Under the pieces are notes generated by a model, which saw only the letters and a list, made by a program, of their open reading frames with translations, did not search any database and was not told the DNA's origin. Below, one piece after another: positions 17,296 through 25,880 of a stretch of 64,000 nucleotides of DNA. The stretch comes from Bacillota bacterium (lineage in GTDB: Bacteria; Bacillota; Limnochordia; Limnochordales; Limnochordaceae), in the NCBI GenBank assembly GCA_017577405.1, contig PIUA01000026.1, forward strand, positions 22,483 through 86,482, written 5' to 3'. Position numbers and translations under genes: made by a program. Position 1 is the stretch's first letter. Each line of letters opens with the position of its first letter.

Positions 17296-18045
17296 TCAGT
17301 CCTGGCGCCGGGGCGGGGTGGTGCGGACGTCGTCCCCGCCATCGATGACCAACTCCGCCCCCGTCACCCAGGAGGCCTCGTCGGAGAGCAGGTAGAGGGC
17401 GGCGTAGGCGATGTCCACCGCCGAGCCGTACCCCGCCAGGTGGGTGCGCCGCACGGGCCGGATGGGCCCCTCGTCCAGGGGGGCGGCGATGAGCCCCGGG
17501 CTGATCAGGTTGACCCGCACGTTCCGGGACCAGAACTCCCGGGCGAGCCGTCGGACCAGCCCCTTGAGCGCCTCCTTGCCCGCCGCGTAGGCCGCGCCGC
17601 CCATCAAGCGCGTCTGGGGCGCGGCGCCCAGGGCGACGATCGCCCCGCCCCCCTGCTCCTCCAGGGCGGGCAGGCTCGCCTGGGCCATGACCACCAGCCC
17701 GCGGATCAGGTTGGCCATGGCCTGGTCCCACTGGGCCACGGGGATGTTCTCCACCTGGCTCTGGGGCTGGAAGTACCCCCCAGCGGCGAAGACCAAGCCG
17801 TCCAAACGGCCGAAGCTGGTCAGGGCCCGATCCACCGCCTCCCGGGCGACGGCCTCCAGGGTCACATCACCCACCAGGCTCTGGACCTCGCCGCCCGCCT
17901 CCCGGCACCACTCGGCGGTCCCTTCCAGCTCCGCCCCGTTCCGGGAGACCAGGACCAGCCTGGCCCCCTCCTGGGCCAGCAAGACGGGGATGGCCCGTCC
18001 CATGTTGTCCCCGGCCCCGGCCACCAGGACCACCTTCTCGGCCAT
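17296..18045 (-). CDS. SDR-family protein without the usual catalytic serine
   Basis: 249 residues from ATG 18045. A Rossmann fold is evident: VVLVAGAGDNMGRAIPVLL (modified TGxxxGxG), DGLVFAAGG, then AAYAAGKEAL supplying Tyr and Lys of YxxxK, and NLISPGLIAAPL. The Ser that normally lies 13 residues before Tyr is a Gly (VALGAAPQT). The C-terminus VTGAELVIDGGDD is typical. It may be an oxidoreductase with altered chemistry or a non-catalytic binder. It lies between the transaldolase and the sugar permeases, so the substrate is probably a sugar or polyol. Confidence 0.75.
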   Translation of the reverse strand: MAEKVVLVAGAGDNMGRAIPVLLAQEGARLVLVSRNGAELEGTAEWCREAGGEVQSLVGDVTLEAVAREAVDRALTSFGRLDGLVFAAGGYFQPQSQVENIPVAQWDQAMANLIRGLVVMAQASLPALEEQGGGAIVALGAAPQTRLMGGAAYAAGKEALKGLVRRLAREFWSRNVRVNLISPGLIAAPLDEGPIRPVRRTHLAGYGSAVDIAYAALYLLSDEASWVTGAELVIDGGDDVRTTPPRRQD

Positions 18046-18254
18046 CCGCAAGACGATCCCCTCCTCCCTCTGGGTGGCGCCCCACCTCATCCGGCGGGGG
18101 CTCCCAGGGCCAGGGTACCACCCTGGCGGGGACCGCTCAAGGGAGCGGGGCCAGGCGAGGACCGGGGGGCCTGTCCCAAGTCCGAAACCCGGGCCGGGGC
18201 GCCCGTCCGTCGAGCTTGGGCCGCGGGCACGGTGGGGCCAGCGCCGGACCCACC

Positions 18255-19154
18255 TTAGCCTTTCACCGCCCCGGCGGTGAAGCCGACGATGAACCGGTCC
18301 AAGAAGAGGTTGTAGATCAAGGCCAAGGGGAGGCTGGTGATGAGGCAGGCCGCCATGAGGGAGCCCCAGTAGTAGACGTCGCCCCGCACCAGGGCCACGG
18401 GCACCCCCAAGCTGACGGTCATCTTCCCCACCGAGCTGATGAAGGTGAGCGCGTAGACGAACTCCTGGAGGACCAAGGTGAAGGCGAAGCCGGTGACCGT
18501 TAGGATGCCCGGCACCGAAAGGGGCAGCACCACCCGGAGGATGGCCCCCAGGCGGCTCTGGCCGTCGATCATGGCCTGCTCCTCCAGCTCCCGGGGGATG
18601 GAGCGGAAAAAGCCCATGGTGAGCCAGGTGCCGAAGGGGATGGTGAAGGTCGGGTAGATGAGAATCAAGGCCCACAAGGAGTTCTGCAGGCCCAGCACCG
18701 AGACCAGCCGGGCGAAGGGGATGAAGAGCAAGGTGGGCGGGACCAGGTAGGTGAGGAAGATGGCGATCCCCAGCCGCTGGCCCCACCGCCCCACCAGCCG
18801 GGCCAGGCTGTAGCCGGCCGGCACCGCGGTGATGAGGGTGATGACCACCACCACTGCCCCCACCAGGAAGGTGTTCCCCAGCCACTGGAGATAGGGCGTC
18901 CCCTGGAAGAGGAGCCGGACGTGCTCCAGGGTGGGCGGCAGGTTGAAGATCCAGGGGATGTGGTCGGCCACCGTCGCCCCCACGTAGAGATCCCGGTTCT
19001 GCTTGAACGCGGTGAGAAACATCCAGTAGAAGGGCATCACCGCGAAGAGGGTGAAGGCCAAGACCAGCACGTAGAGGAGGACCCGCCCCACCACCCGGGC
19101 GATGCCTGGCCGCCGGCGGGCCCGCTGCCGGGCCGCCACCACCGCCACCGCCAT
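18255..19154 (-). CDS. Sugar ABC transporter permease (MalG/CUT1 type)
   Basis: 299 residues with six predicted helices and the cytoplasmic EAA loop EEQAMIDGQSRLGAILRVVLPLSVPGI in the second half, which contacts the ATPase. It begins with ATG 19154 overlapping the stop of the preceding permease gene (ATGA), so the two are translationally coupled. CUT1 importers move di-, oligosaccharides or glycerol-phosphate type substrates. It ends about 200 bases before the SDR gene; that gap is GC-rich and without an obvious terminator. Confidence 0.9.
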   Translation of the reverse strand: MAVAVVAARQRARRRPGIARVVGRVLLYVLVLAFTLFAVMPFYWMFLTAFKQNRDLYVGATVADHIPWIFNLPPTLEHVRLLFQGTPYLQWLGNTFLVGAVVVVITLITAVPAGYSLARLVGRWGQRLGIAIFLTYLVPPTLLFIPFARLVSVLGLQNSLWALILIYPTFTIPFGTWLTMGFFRSIPRELEEQAMIDGQSRLGAILRVVLPLSVPGILTVTGFAFTLVLQEFVYALTFISSVGKMTVSLGVPVALVRGDVYYWGSLMAACLITSLPLALIYNLFLDRFIVGFTAGAVKG

Positions 19155-20098
19155 CAGTGCCCCACCTCCGTTCCCCGGGCGACCCGGAGCATGCCGATGG
19201 CCACCAGGACCAGCACGGGGAAGAGGAAGACGGCAATGGCCGCCCCCTGCCCCAGGTCCGCCCCCAAGACCCCCTGCTGGAAGGCGTAGCTGGCCAGCAC
19301 GTGGGTGGTGTTGTAGGGCCCGCCCCGGGTGAGGAGGTAGACCACCCCCAAGTCGGTAGCGGTGAAGACCATACCGAAGAGAACGGCCACCGTCAGCACC
19401 GGCAAGAGCAAGGGGAGCTCCACGTGGAGGAGCCGCCGGAAGAAGCCGGCCCCGTCCACCACCGCCGCCTCCTGCACCTCCCGGGGCAGGGAGCTCAGAC
19501 CGGCCAGCAGGACCACCGTTGAGAAGGGGAGCATCCGCCAGACGTGGACGGTGACGATGGCGATGCTGGCCAGGGTGGGATCGCCAAACCAGTACAACCA
19601 CTCCCGGGGCCCCAGGAGGCCCACCGCCCGCAGGGTCCAGTTGATCACGCTGAAGGTGGAGTCGAAGATCCAGACCCAGGCCATGGAGGACAAGGCGACG
19701 GGGGCCACCCAGGGCATGAGGATGAGGAAGCGGACCAGCCGCCGGCCCCGGAAGGGCGTGTTCAGGATCCGGGCCAGGGTGGTGGCCAGCACCATGACGA
19801 TCCCCTGGGAGATCAGGGTGAAGACCAGGGTGTTCCGCAGGGCCCGGCGGAAGATGGGATCCCCCACCACCCGGGCAAAGTTCCGCAACCCGACAAATTG
19901 GAAGGAGAGGCTCCCGGCGGTGCTCTCGCTCACCGCGAGGATGAGGGCGAGGATGAAGGGGATCCCCACCAGGACCAAGACGTAGAGGAGGGCCGGGGCA
20001 GCCATCAAGGCACCCAGCCGGTCGGACCGGTCGGCCAGCCGGAGCCCCTCGCCCCGCTGGATCGTCCCGCCCCGGGAGAGCCGGCTACTGACGCTCAT
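19154..20098 (-). CDS. Sugar ABC transporter permease (MalF/UgpA type)
   Basis: 314 residues. A polar N-terminus (1-28) leads to the first helix LMAAPALLYVLVLVGIPFI. The EAA loop reads LPREVQEAAVVDGAGFFRRLLHVELPLL (about 214-241). It forms the inner-membrane channel with the MalG-type partner downstream. Its start overlaps the end of the ATPase gene by 14 bases, and its stop overlaps the next permease start, giving a tight operon order: binding protein, ATPase, two permeases. Confidence 0.9.
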   Translation of the reverse strand: MSVSSRLSRGGTIQRGEGLRLADRSDRLGALMAAPALLYVLVLVGIPFILALILAVSESTAGSLSFQFVGLRNFARVVGDPIFRRALRNTLVFTLISQGIVMVLATTLARILNTPFRGRRLVRFLILMPWVAPVALSSMAWVWIFDSTFSVINWTLRAVGLLGPREWLYWFGDPTLASIAIVTVHVWRMLPFSTVVLLAGLSSLPREVQEAAVVDGAGFFRRLLHVELPLLLPVLTVAVLFGMVFTATDLGVVYLLTRGGPYNTTHVLASYAFQQGVLGADLGQGAAIAVFLFPVLVLVAIGMLRVARGTEVGH

Positions 20099-21134
20099 CC
20101 GGTCGTCTCACCCCCGTCGCCCGGTCGAAGAAGCGGAGGGCCTCCACGGGCACCCCGAAGGGGTAGAGCTCCCCTTCCTGGACGCTGGCTGGCACGGTGA
20201 AGGGAAGCTTGGCAATCACCGACTCCTCCCGGGCCTCCGGCGGCACCCCGTCTTCCAGGTGCCCGTAGAGGAGCCGGTCCGACCCCAGGTACTCCACCCG
20301 CCGCACCCGGAAGGAGAAGCTCCGGAGCGCCTTGCCCGCAGGCCACGCCTCCACGGGAAGGAAGCTTTCGGGCCGGAAGCCCACAAGCGTTTCCCGATTC
20401 AGGGGGAGCAGGTTCATGGGCGGCGAGCCGACGAAGGTGGCCACGAAGGTGTCGGCCGGATCGTCGTACACCTCCCGGGGCGTGCCCACCTGCCGGACCC
20501 GGCCCGCTTCCATCACCGCGATGCGGTCCCCCAGCCCCATGGCCTCCACCTGATCGTGGGTGACGTAGATGGTGGTCGTCCCCACCGACCGCTGGAACTG
20601 CTTCAGCTCATCCCTGGCGGTGGCCCGGAGCTTGGCGTCCAGATTGGAGAGGGGCTCATCCAGCAGGAAGACCTGGGGGTCCCGAACCACCGCCCGGGCC
20701 AGGGCCACCCGCTGCCGCTCGCCGCCCGAAAGCTCCCGGGGAAAGCGCTGGAGCAGGTGGCTGATGCCGAACATGCGGGCGCCCTCCCGCACCCGGGTCT
20801 CGATCCTCCCCGCCGGCATCCGGGCGGATCGCAGAGGGAAGGCGACGTTCTCGTAGGCCCGCTTGTGGGGGTAGAGGGCGTAGCTTTGGAAGACCATGGC
20901 CACGCCCCGCTGGCGGGGCGGCACCTGGTCGTCGACCAGCACCCCATCAATGTAGATCGCCCCTGCGGTGGGGTGCTCCAGCCCCGCCACCATCCGCATG
21001 AGGGTCGTCTTCCCGCAGCCCGACGGCCCCAGGAGGACCAGGAGCTCGCCGTCTTCGATGGAGAGACTGACGCCGTCCACCGCCCGGACATCGCCGAAGT
21101 CCTTTCGCACGTTCTCCAACTCGACCCGTGCCAC
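20085..21134 (-). CDS. Sugar ABC transporter ATPase (MsmK/UgpC type)
   Basis: About 349 residues from GTG 21134 behind GGGGAGGGG. All ATPase motifs are intact: Walker A GPSGCGKTT, Q-loop FQSYALYPH, signature LSGGERQRVALARA, Walker B VFLLDEPLSNLD and the switch His in VTHDQVEAM. A C-terminal TOBE/OB regulatory domain follows (about 230-349, VGFRPESF). Such ATPases energise CUT1 sugar importers. It is placed directly between the binding-protein gene and the two permeases. Confidence 0.92.
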   Translation of the reverse strand: MARVELENVRKDFGDVRAVDGVSLSIEDGELLVLLGPSGCGKTTLMRMVAGLEHPTAGAIYIDGVLVDDQVPPRQRGVAMVFQSYALYPHKRAYENVAFPLRSARMPAGRIETRVREGARMFGISHLLQRFPRELSGGERQRVALARAVVRDPQVFLLDEPLSNLDAKLRATARDELKQFQRSVGTTTIYVTHDQVEAMGLGDRIAVMEAGRVRQVGTPREVYDDPADTFVATFVGSPPMNLLPLNRETLVGFRPESFLPVEAWPAGKALRSFSFRVRRVEYLGSDRLLYGHLEDGVPPEAREESVIAKLPFTVPASVQEGELYPFGVPVEALRFFDRATGVRRPDERQ

Positions 21135-21216
21135 CCGCACCCCTCCCCGCCGTACCGGCCGGCGCGTCCCACCGGCTCCGGGGCCCATGAGGCTGGGCCC
21201 CGGAGCGCGTCATTCT

Positions 21217-22692
21217 TCAGGCCACCAGGCCCCGTTCCCGCCACTTGGCGAAGATCTGGCGGACCCGGGCGTCGGCCTCGGCCACCGCCTCCCGGGGGCT
21301 GAGGGCCCCTGTGGCCGCCTTGGCGAACATGTCGGGCAGGACGAAGCTGTCGAAGACCTCGCCGATGGCCGGGTTGGCCGGGCCGGGATGGCCCACGTTG
21401 GTCGACCAGTTGAGGGCCTGCTTCAGGGGCGCGAGCTTGTTGGCCGGGACGGAGCCGAAGGGGTCGTCCTCGCAAACCTCTTCGATCCAGGCCTGGCCGG
21501 CGGCCGGCCGCTCTTCCACGGGCACCCCGGGATCGGCCACCGATCCTGGGAAGGAGGGGAAGTTGTATAGCTTGCTGGCCAGCACCGCGTCCCGGTAGTT
21601 GTCCACCAGATCGATCAGGAACTCCTTGGCCAGGTCGGGGCTTTGGGCGAACTGCCAGATGAAGTAGGCGCCCATCACGTGCTCGCAGGCCCACTGGCCC
21701 GCGGGGCCCCGCAGAGCTTCGACGAAGAAGGTGTCGTCGGCCACAGGCAGGCCGTTCTCCTGCGCGGTCCGGTAGGCGGAGATGGAGTTGACGATGTAGG
21801 ACGTCTGGCCCGCGTTGAAGGCCTGGTTGTTGGAGGAGGCGTCCCAGCTCAGCACCGCGGGGCTCATCGCCTCCCGGTAGAGGGTCCGCATGAACTCCAC
21901 CGCTTGGATGGTCGCCTCGGAGTTGAGGACCACCTGCTCATTCTCATCCTGCACCGATCCCCCGAAGGACCAGAGGAGCGCCCGGCAGACCATGTTGGAG
22001 TCGATGTCCTGGGAGAGGCCGATGCCCACCGGGATCTGCACCTGGGGGTACTTCTCCCGGATCAGGCGCCCGGCGGTGAGGAGGTCCTCCCAGGTGGAGG
22101 GACCGTCGGGCATGCCGATCCCCGTCCAGATGCTCTTCAGGTAGCAGCCTGGGTCGGGCACGTAGTTGTCCGAGAAGGCGAACCACTTGCCCGTCACCGG
22201 GTTGTAGGTGCTCCGCTTGGCCAGATCCAGGATGGGACCGTGCCGGCGCTCCACCTCCTGGACCACGTCGGCCATGTCCAGCACGTACGGTTCGAAGGCG
22301 GCCGGGGGCGAGATGAACATGAACAGGTCGTGGCCCTGCTGGGCGGCCACCTCTGCGTTCGCCCGGGGTACCAGGTCCGAGAAGGCGATGTGGTCCACCG
22401 TCACCTGGACCCCCCGGGCCTCACCCCACGCCTTGGCGTACTGGTCGAACCAGACGTCGTAGGCGGGGACGAAGTGGCTCCACTGGATGATCCGCAAGGT
22501 CCGCTGCCGTTGCGCGCTCACCCGGGGCACGAAAACATACGGCGCCGCGGCCAGGCTGAGGGCCCCGGCGCCGGCCCACTTGAGCACCGTCCGGCGGCTC
22601 ACCTGCCGTTCCTGCGTCGGGGGCTGGGCGGCCGCCTCCGTCCCAACCGGGTTCTGCCAGCCGAGTGTGGAGCGCCCTTCACGCCTTTTCAC
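21217..22692 (-). CDS. Sugar ABC transporter binding protein, Tat-exported
   Basis: 491 residues from GTG 22692 (ribosome site GGGGGG). A twin-arginine signal lies near residues 31-55: SRRTVLKWAGAGALSLAAA. The mature part is a family-1 extracellular solute-binding fold (LRIIQWSHFVPAYDVWFDQY, and FNAGQTSYIVNSISAYRTA). Tat export means it folds before secretion. A well-formed promoter lies directly upstream. It heads the operon with an ATPase, two permeases, the SDR-like protein and possibly the transaldolase. The sugar is unknown. Confidence 0.88.
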   Translation of the reverse strand: MKRREGRSTLGWQNPVGTEAAAQPPTQERQVSRRTVLKWAGAGALSLAAAPYVFVPRVSAQRQRTLRIIQWSHFVPAYDVWFDQYAKAWGEARGVQVTVDHIAFSDLVPRANAEVAAQQGHDLFMFISPPAAFEPYVLDMADVVQEVERRHGPILDLAKRSTYNPVTGKWFAFSDNYVPDPGCYLKSIWTGIGMPDGPSTWEDLLTAGRLIREKYPQVQIPVGIGLSQDIDSNMVCRALLWSFGGSVQDENEQVVLNSEATIQAVEFMRTLYREAMSPAVLSWDASSNNQAFNAGQTSYIVNSISAYRTAQENGLPVADDTFFVEALRGPAGQWACEHVMGAYFIWQFAQSPDLAKEFLIDLVDNYRDAVLASKLYNFPSFPGSVADPGVPVEERPAAGQAWIEEVCEDDPFGSVPANKLAPLKQALNWSTNVGHPGPANPAIGEVFDSFVLPDMFAKAATGALSPREAVAEADARVRQIFAKWRERGLVA

Positions 22693-22753
22693 AGAAACCC
22701 CCCCGTGACTGGTGATCGCCCCTGCGTGAGGGAGCGGAGCCATCTTGCCGCCC

Positions 22754-22783
22754 ATAGTAGCATGTATTCCTAATATGAGTCAA
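22754..22783 (-). promoter_or_regulatory. Sigma-70 type promoter of the sugar ABC operon
   Basis: On the minus strand TTGACT (22783-22778) and TACTAT (22759-22754) are separated by 18 bases. The stretch is much AT-richer than its surroundings. The predicted transcript starts about 55 bases before the GTG of the binding-protein gene. TGTAT and ATACA arms around the spacer could bind a regulator. Confidence 0.65.
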
Positions 22784-22947
22784 TATACACTGTCTCTGCA
22801 GCCTTCATAAAATCTCAGTCATGTCAGTCGATCTCGTGGACCCCCGACCGTCCTGGCTTGCCACCTGGCCCCGTCCGGGGCGGCCTGGCTCTCCTCCCGG
22901 AGCTCATCCTCGCTCCCCCCCACCCCCCGGCCGCAGCGAAATCACCG

Positions 22948-22976
22948 TTGACTGAGTGGAATACTCGGATTAAAGT
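22948..22976 (+). promoter_or_regulatory. Sigma-70 type promoter of the cystine transporter gene
   Basis: TTGACT (22948-22953) and TAAAGT (22971-22976) are spaced by exactly 17 bases. The spacer carries the inverted repeat GAGT-n5-ACTC, a candidate operator. The transporter GTG is about 45 bases downstream. Confidence 0.6.
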
Positions 22977-23020
22977 AGGTGGGAGATCCCTTCAGTTTGT
23001 GTCGAAAGGGTGATCGCCCC

Positions 23021-24403
23021 GTGTGGGCAACGGTGGCCAATCTCCTCATCTTCGCGCTCCTCCTGGGCCTTCTGGTGCGGATGCGGGCCCGCCGCCGCTC
23101 CTTCTCCGTGCGGGTCTTCACCGGGTTGGGCCTCGGGATCCTCTTCGGCGTCCTCCTCCACCTGATCTACGCGCCCGGCTCCGGGGTCCTCCGGACCACC
23201 ATCGACTGGATCAACCTGGTGGGCCAGGGCTACGTCCGGCTCTTGCAGATGGTGGTGGTCCCCCTCGTCTTCATCTCCATCGTCACCGCCTTCACCAAGC
23301 TGGAGCTCACCCAGCAGGTGGGCAAGGTGAGCGCGCTCATTCTGATCATCCTGGTGGGCACCACCGCCATCGCGGCAGCGGTGGGGATCGCCACCACGGG
23401 CCTCTTCGGCCTGGAGGCGGGCCAGATCCAGCCGGGCCAGGCGGAGCTCCAGCGGGCCGCAGGGCTGGAGCAGACCTTCGGCAGCACCCTCCAGGGGACC
23501 AGCCTGCCCCAGCAGCTGCTGGAGATCCTGCCGGCCAACCCCTTCCTCGACTTCACCGGCGCGCGGCGGAGTTCCACCCTGGCAGTGGTCGTCTTCGCGG
23601 CCTTCGTGGGCTTGAGCTACCTGGGCCTGCGGCAGCGGGAGCCTGAGACGGCCCAGACCTTCGAGCGGCTCGTGCAGGCCCTCTACGGGGTGACCATGGG
23701 GATTGTGCGCATGGTCATCCGCCTCACGCCCTACGGCGTCCTGGCCATCATGACCCGGGTCGCCGCCACCAGTGACTACGCCGCCATTTGGGCCTTGGGC
23801 AAGTTCGTCCTCGCCTCCTACGTCGCGCTGGCCATCGTCTTTCTGATCCACCTGCTCCTTCTGGGCTTGGCGGGCCTTAGCCCCGCGGCGTACGTGCGCA
23901 AGGTGCTGCCCGTCCTGGGCTTCGCCTTCACCTCCCGCTCCAGCGCCGCCACCCTGCCCCTGAACGTCCGGGCCCAGACGGAGGAGCTGGGCGTGCCTGC
24001 GGGCATCGCCAACTTCGCCGGCTCCCTGGGGCTTTCCATCGGCCAGAACGGCTGCGCCGGCGTCTATCCGGCCATGCTGGCCGTCATGATCGCGCCCACC
24101 GTCGGCATCGACCCCTTCACCCCGGGCTTCATCGCCAGCGTCATCGCCGTCGTCGCGCTGAGCTCCTTCGGCGTGGCCGGGGTGGGCGGCGGGGCCACCT
24201 TCGCCGCGTTGATGGTGCTCTCCATGCTGGGCCTGCCCGTGGGGCTGGCGGGTCTCTTGATCTCCATCGAGCCGCTCATCGACATGGGCCGGACAGCGGT
24301 CAACGTCAGCGGGTCCATGACCGCGGGGGTCCTCACCAGCCGCCTCACCGGCCAGCTGGACCGGGCCGTCTACACCGCCGCCGCCCTGCAGGAGCAAGCC
24401 TAA
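23021..24403 (+). CDS. tcyP: L-cystine/dicarboxylate-type cation symporter (TcyP-like)
   Basis: 460 residues from GTG 23021 (AAAGGGTGAT upstream). This is a DAACS-family carrier: GQGYVRLLQMVVVPLVFISI, TSRSSAATLPLNVRAQ (serine-rich hairpin, about 308) and ANFAGSLGLSIGQNGCAGVYPAMLAVM, then a VALSSFGVAGVGGG hairpin. The NGCAGVYPAM wording and RVFTGLGLGILFG near the N-terminus are closest to TcyP cystine carriers rather than GltP. It imports cystine or another acidic amino acid with H+ or Na+. It is a single gene with its own promoter and a strong hairpin after it. Confidence 0.85.
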   Translation: MWATVANLLIFALLLGLLVRMRARRRSFSVRVFTGLGLGILFGVLLHLIYAPGSGVLRTTIDWINLVGQGYVRLLQMVVVPLVFISIVTAFTKLELTQQVGKVSALILIILVGTTAIAAAVGIATTGLFGLEAGQIQPGQAELQRAAGLEQTFGSTLQGTSLPQQLLEILPANPFLDFTGARRSSTLAVVVFAAFVGLSYLGLRQREPETAQTFERLVQALYGVTMGIVRMVIRLTPYGVLAIMTRVAATSDYAAIWALGKFVLASYVALAIVFLIHLLLLGLAGLSPAAYVRKVLPVLGFAFTSRSSAATLPLNVRAQTEELGVPAGIANFAGSLGLSIGQNGCAGVYPAMLAVMIAPTVGIDPFTPGFIASVIAVVALSSFGVAGVGGGATFAALMVLSMLGLPVGLAGLLISIEPLIDMGRTAVNVSGSMTAGVLTSRLTGQLDRAVYTAAALQEQA

Positions 24404-24476
24404 ACGGACCCGCGGCTTGGGACGGCCGCAGATGGGTCGATGGGTCCGCCAGACCAAGAAAGAGGTGCGCGTGCCG

Positions 24477-24506
24477 AGGCCCGGGGCGATCCTCCGCCCC
24501 GGGCCT
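24477..24506. terminator. Hairpin terminator between converging genes
   Basis: AGGCCCGGGGCG (24477-24488) pairs perfectly with CGCCCCGGGCCT (24495-24506) around a six-base loop. There is no T-run. It separates the cystine carrier from the minus-strand oxidoreductase and may serve both. Confidence 0.6.
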
Positions 24507-24559
24507 GCTCACGCCGGAGGTCACCGCGCGGGGTGCCGCTCCACCGGTGGGACGCGGCC

Positions 24560-25840
24560 TTACCCCGCCTCCACCACCCGGCCCTCCCGGCGGGACGCTT
24601 CCGCGGCGAAGGCCATCAGGTGGCTCTCCAGCGACTCGGCCAGGGAGGTGAGGGCCTCTTCGGGGACCCGCCCCTCTTTGCGGGCCCTCAGCCGGCCGAC
24701 GAAGGCGGCCATCAAGCCGTCATCGCCCCCTGCATGGCCGGCGCCCGCCGGGACGTGGAGCACCTCCCGGCCCGAGCCGCGGGTGCCCTGGGGCACAAAG
24801 CTCCGGACCTCCAGCTCCCCCTTCTCTAGATGCCCCCGGATCTCACCGTGGGTCCCCATCAGCTTCAGGGTCCGGGTGTTCTCCTCGGTGAACGCGCAGA
24901 CGGTGAAGGCGGCCGTCACCCCGCCGGCAAACTCCAGGCTGACCACCTGGTGGTCCACCACGTCGTTGTCCGAGCGGTAGACGCACCGGCCATACGGCCC
25001 CTCCCGCAGGGCCTGGAGGCGCCCTTCCCGGCTCAGGTCGTGGGTGATGACGGAGACGGGCCAGCCCGTCGAGTCCGCGAGCGCCTCCACGTAGAAGCGG
25101 ACCGCATCGAAGGGGCAGCTCTCCGAAGCGGGGCAGCCATCGATGCACCGCTCCGGCGCGCCTGGGGGCGCGTGCTCCGGCCGGAAGTGGAGGAGGGAGC
25201 CGAAGGAGGCGAGCCGCACCCAAGGCCGCCCCACCAGCCAGCGGAGCATGTCCAAGTCGTGGCAGGACTTGGCCAGGATCATGGGGCTGGAGGTCGCCTC
25301 CCGGCGCCAGTTCCCCCGGACGTAGCTGTGGGCGAAGTGCCAGTAGCCGATGTTCTCCGTGTACTGGATGGAAACGACGTGACCGATCCGCCCCGCATCC
25401 AAGAGCCCCTTGAGGGTGCTGAAGAAGGGCGTGTACCGGAGCACGTGGGCGACGGTGACGCTCCCGCCCCGGTCCTGAAGGCGCTCCGCGGCCCGGGCCA
25501 CCTTCAGGACCTCCTCCCGGGTGGGGGCGATGGGCTTCTCCAGAAGGATGTCGTACCCCAGCTCCATGGCCCGCAGGGCCGGCTCCACGTGGAGCTGGTC
25601 CGGCGTGGCGATGATCACCCCGTCGGCCAGACGGGGCCCGGCCAGGAGGTCTTCCCAGCGGGCAAAGCGGCGTTCCGGCGGAATCTGGTGCCGGTCCCCC
25701 ACCAGGTTCCGCCGCGCCTCCCGGGGGTCGGCGACGGCCACCACCCGGGCCTGATCGGGGTGGGCCAAGCACCAGCCGGCGTACACATCCCCACCCCGGT
25801 TGCCGGCACCGATGACGGCTAAGGTGACGGGCTCAGCCAC
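24560..25840 (-). CDS. Gfo/Idh/MocA family NAD(P)-dependent oxidoreductase
   Basis: 426 residues from GTG 25840, behind GGGGGGAGGAGG. The N-terminal Rossmann domain has LAVIGAGNRGG (about 7-17), DGVIIATPDQLHVE and the EKPIAPTREE motif with the catalytic Lys. The C-terminal domain holds KSCHDLDMLRWL and a Cys-rich loop CIDGCPASESCPF (about 236-248) that is seen in one subgroup. Members oxidise or reduce sugars, inositols and their derivatives. Downstream of two nucleotide-sugar genes on the same strand, it may act in sugar metabolism, but the substrate cannot be named. Confidence 0.85.
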   Translation of the reverse strand: MAEPVTLAVIGAGNRGGDVYAGWCLAHPDQARVVAVADPREARRNLVGDRHQIPPERRFARWEDLLAGPRLADGVIIATPDQLHVEPALRAMELGYDILLEKPIAPTREEVLKVARAAERLQDRGGSVTVAHVLRYTPFFSTLKGLLDAGRIGHVVSIQYTENIGYWHFAHSYVRGNWRREATSSPMILAKSCHDLDMLRWLVGRPWVRLASFGSLLHFRPEHAPPGAPERCIDGCPASESCPFDAVRFYVEALADSTGWPVSVITHDLSREGRLQALREGPYGRCVYRSDNDVVDHQVVSLEFAGGVTAAFTVCAFTEENTRTLKLMGTHGEIRGHLEKGELEVRSFVPQGTRGSGREVLHVPAGAGHAGGDDGLMAAFVGRLRARKEGRVPEEALTSLAESLESHLMAFAAEASRREGRVVEAG

Positions 25841-25880
25841 AGGAACCCCTCCTCCCCCCGCCTGGGCCCTGCCGGGCCGG

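Noticed and set aside
18116..18254. Small gene between the MalG-type permease and the SDR-like gene
   Set aside because: No frame with a ribosome site and plausible composition; the stretch is GC-rich spacer.
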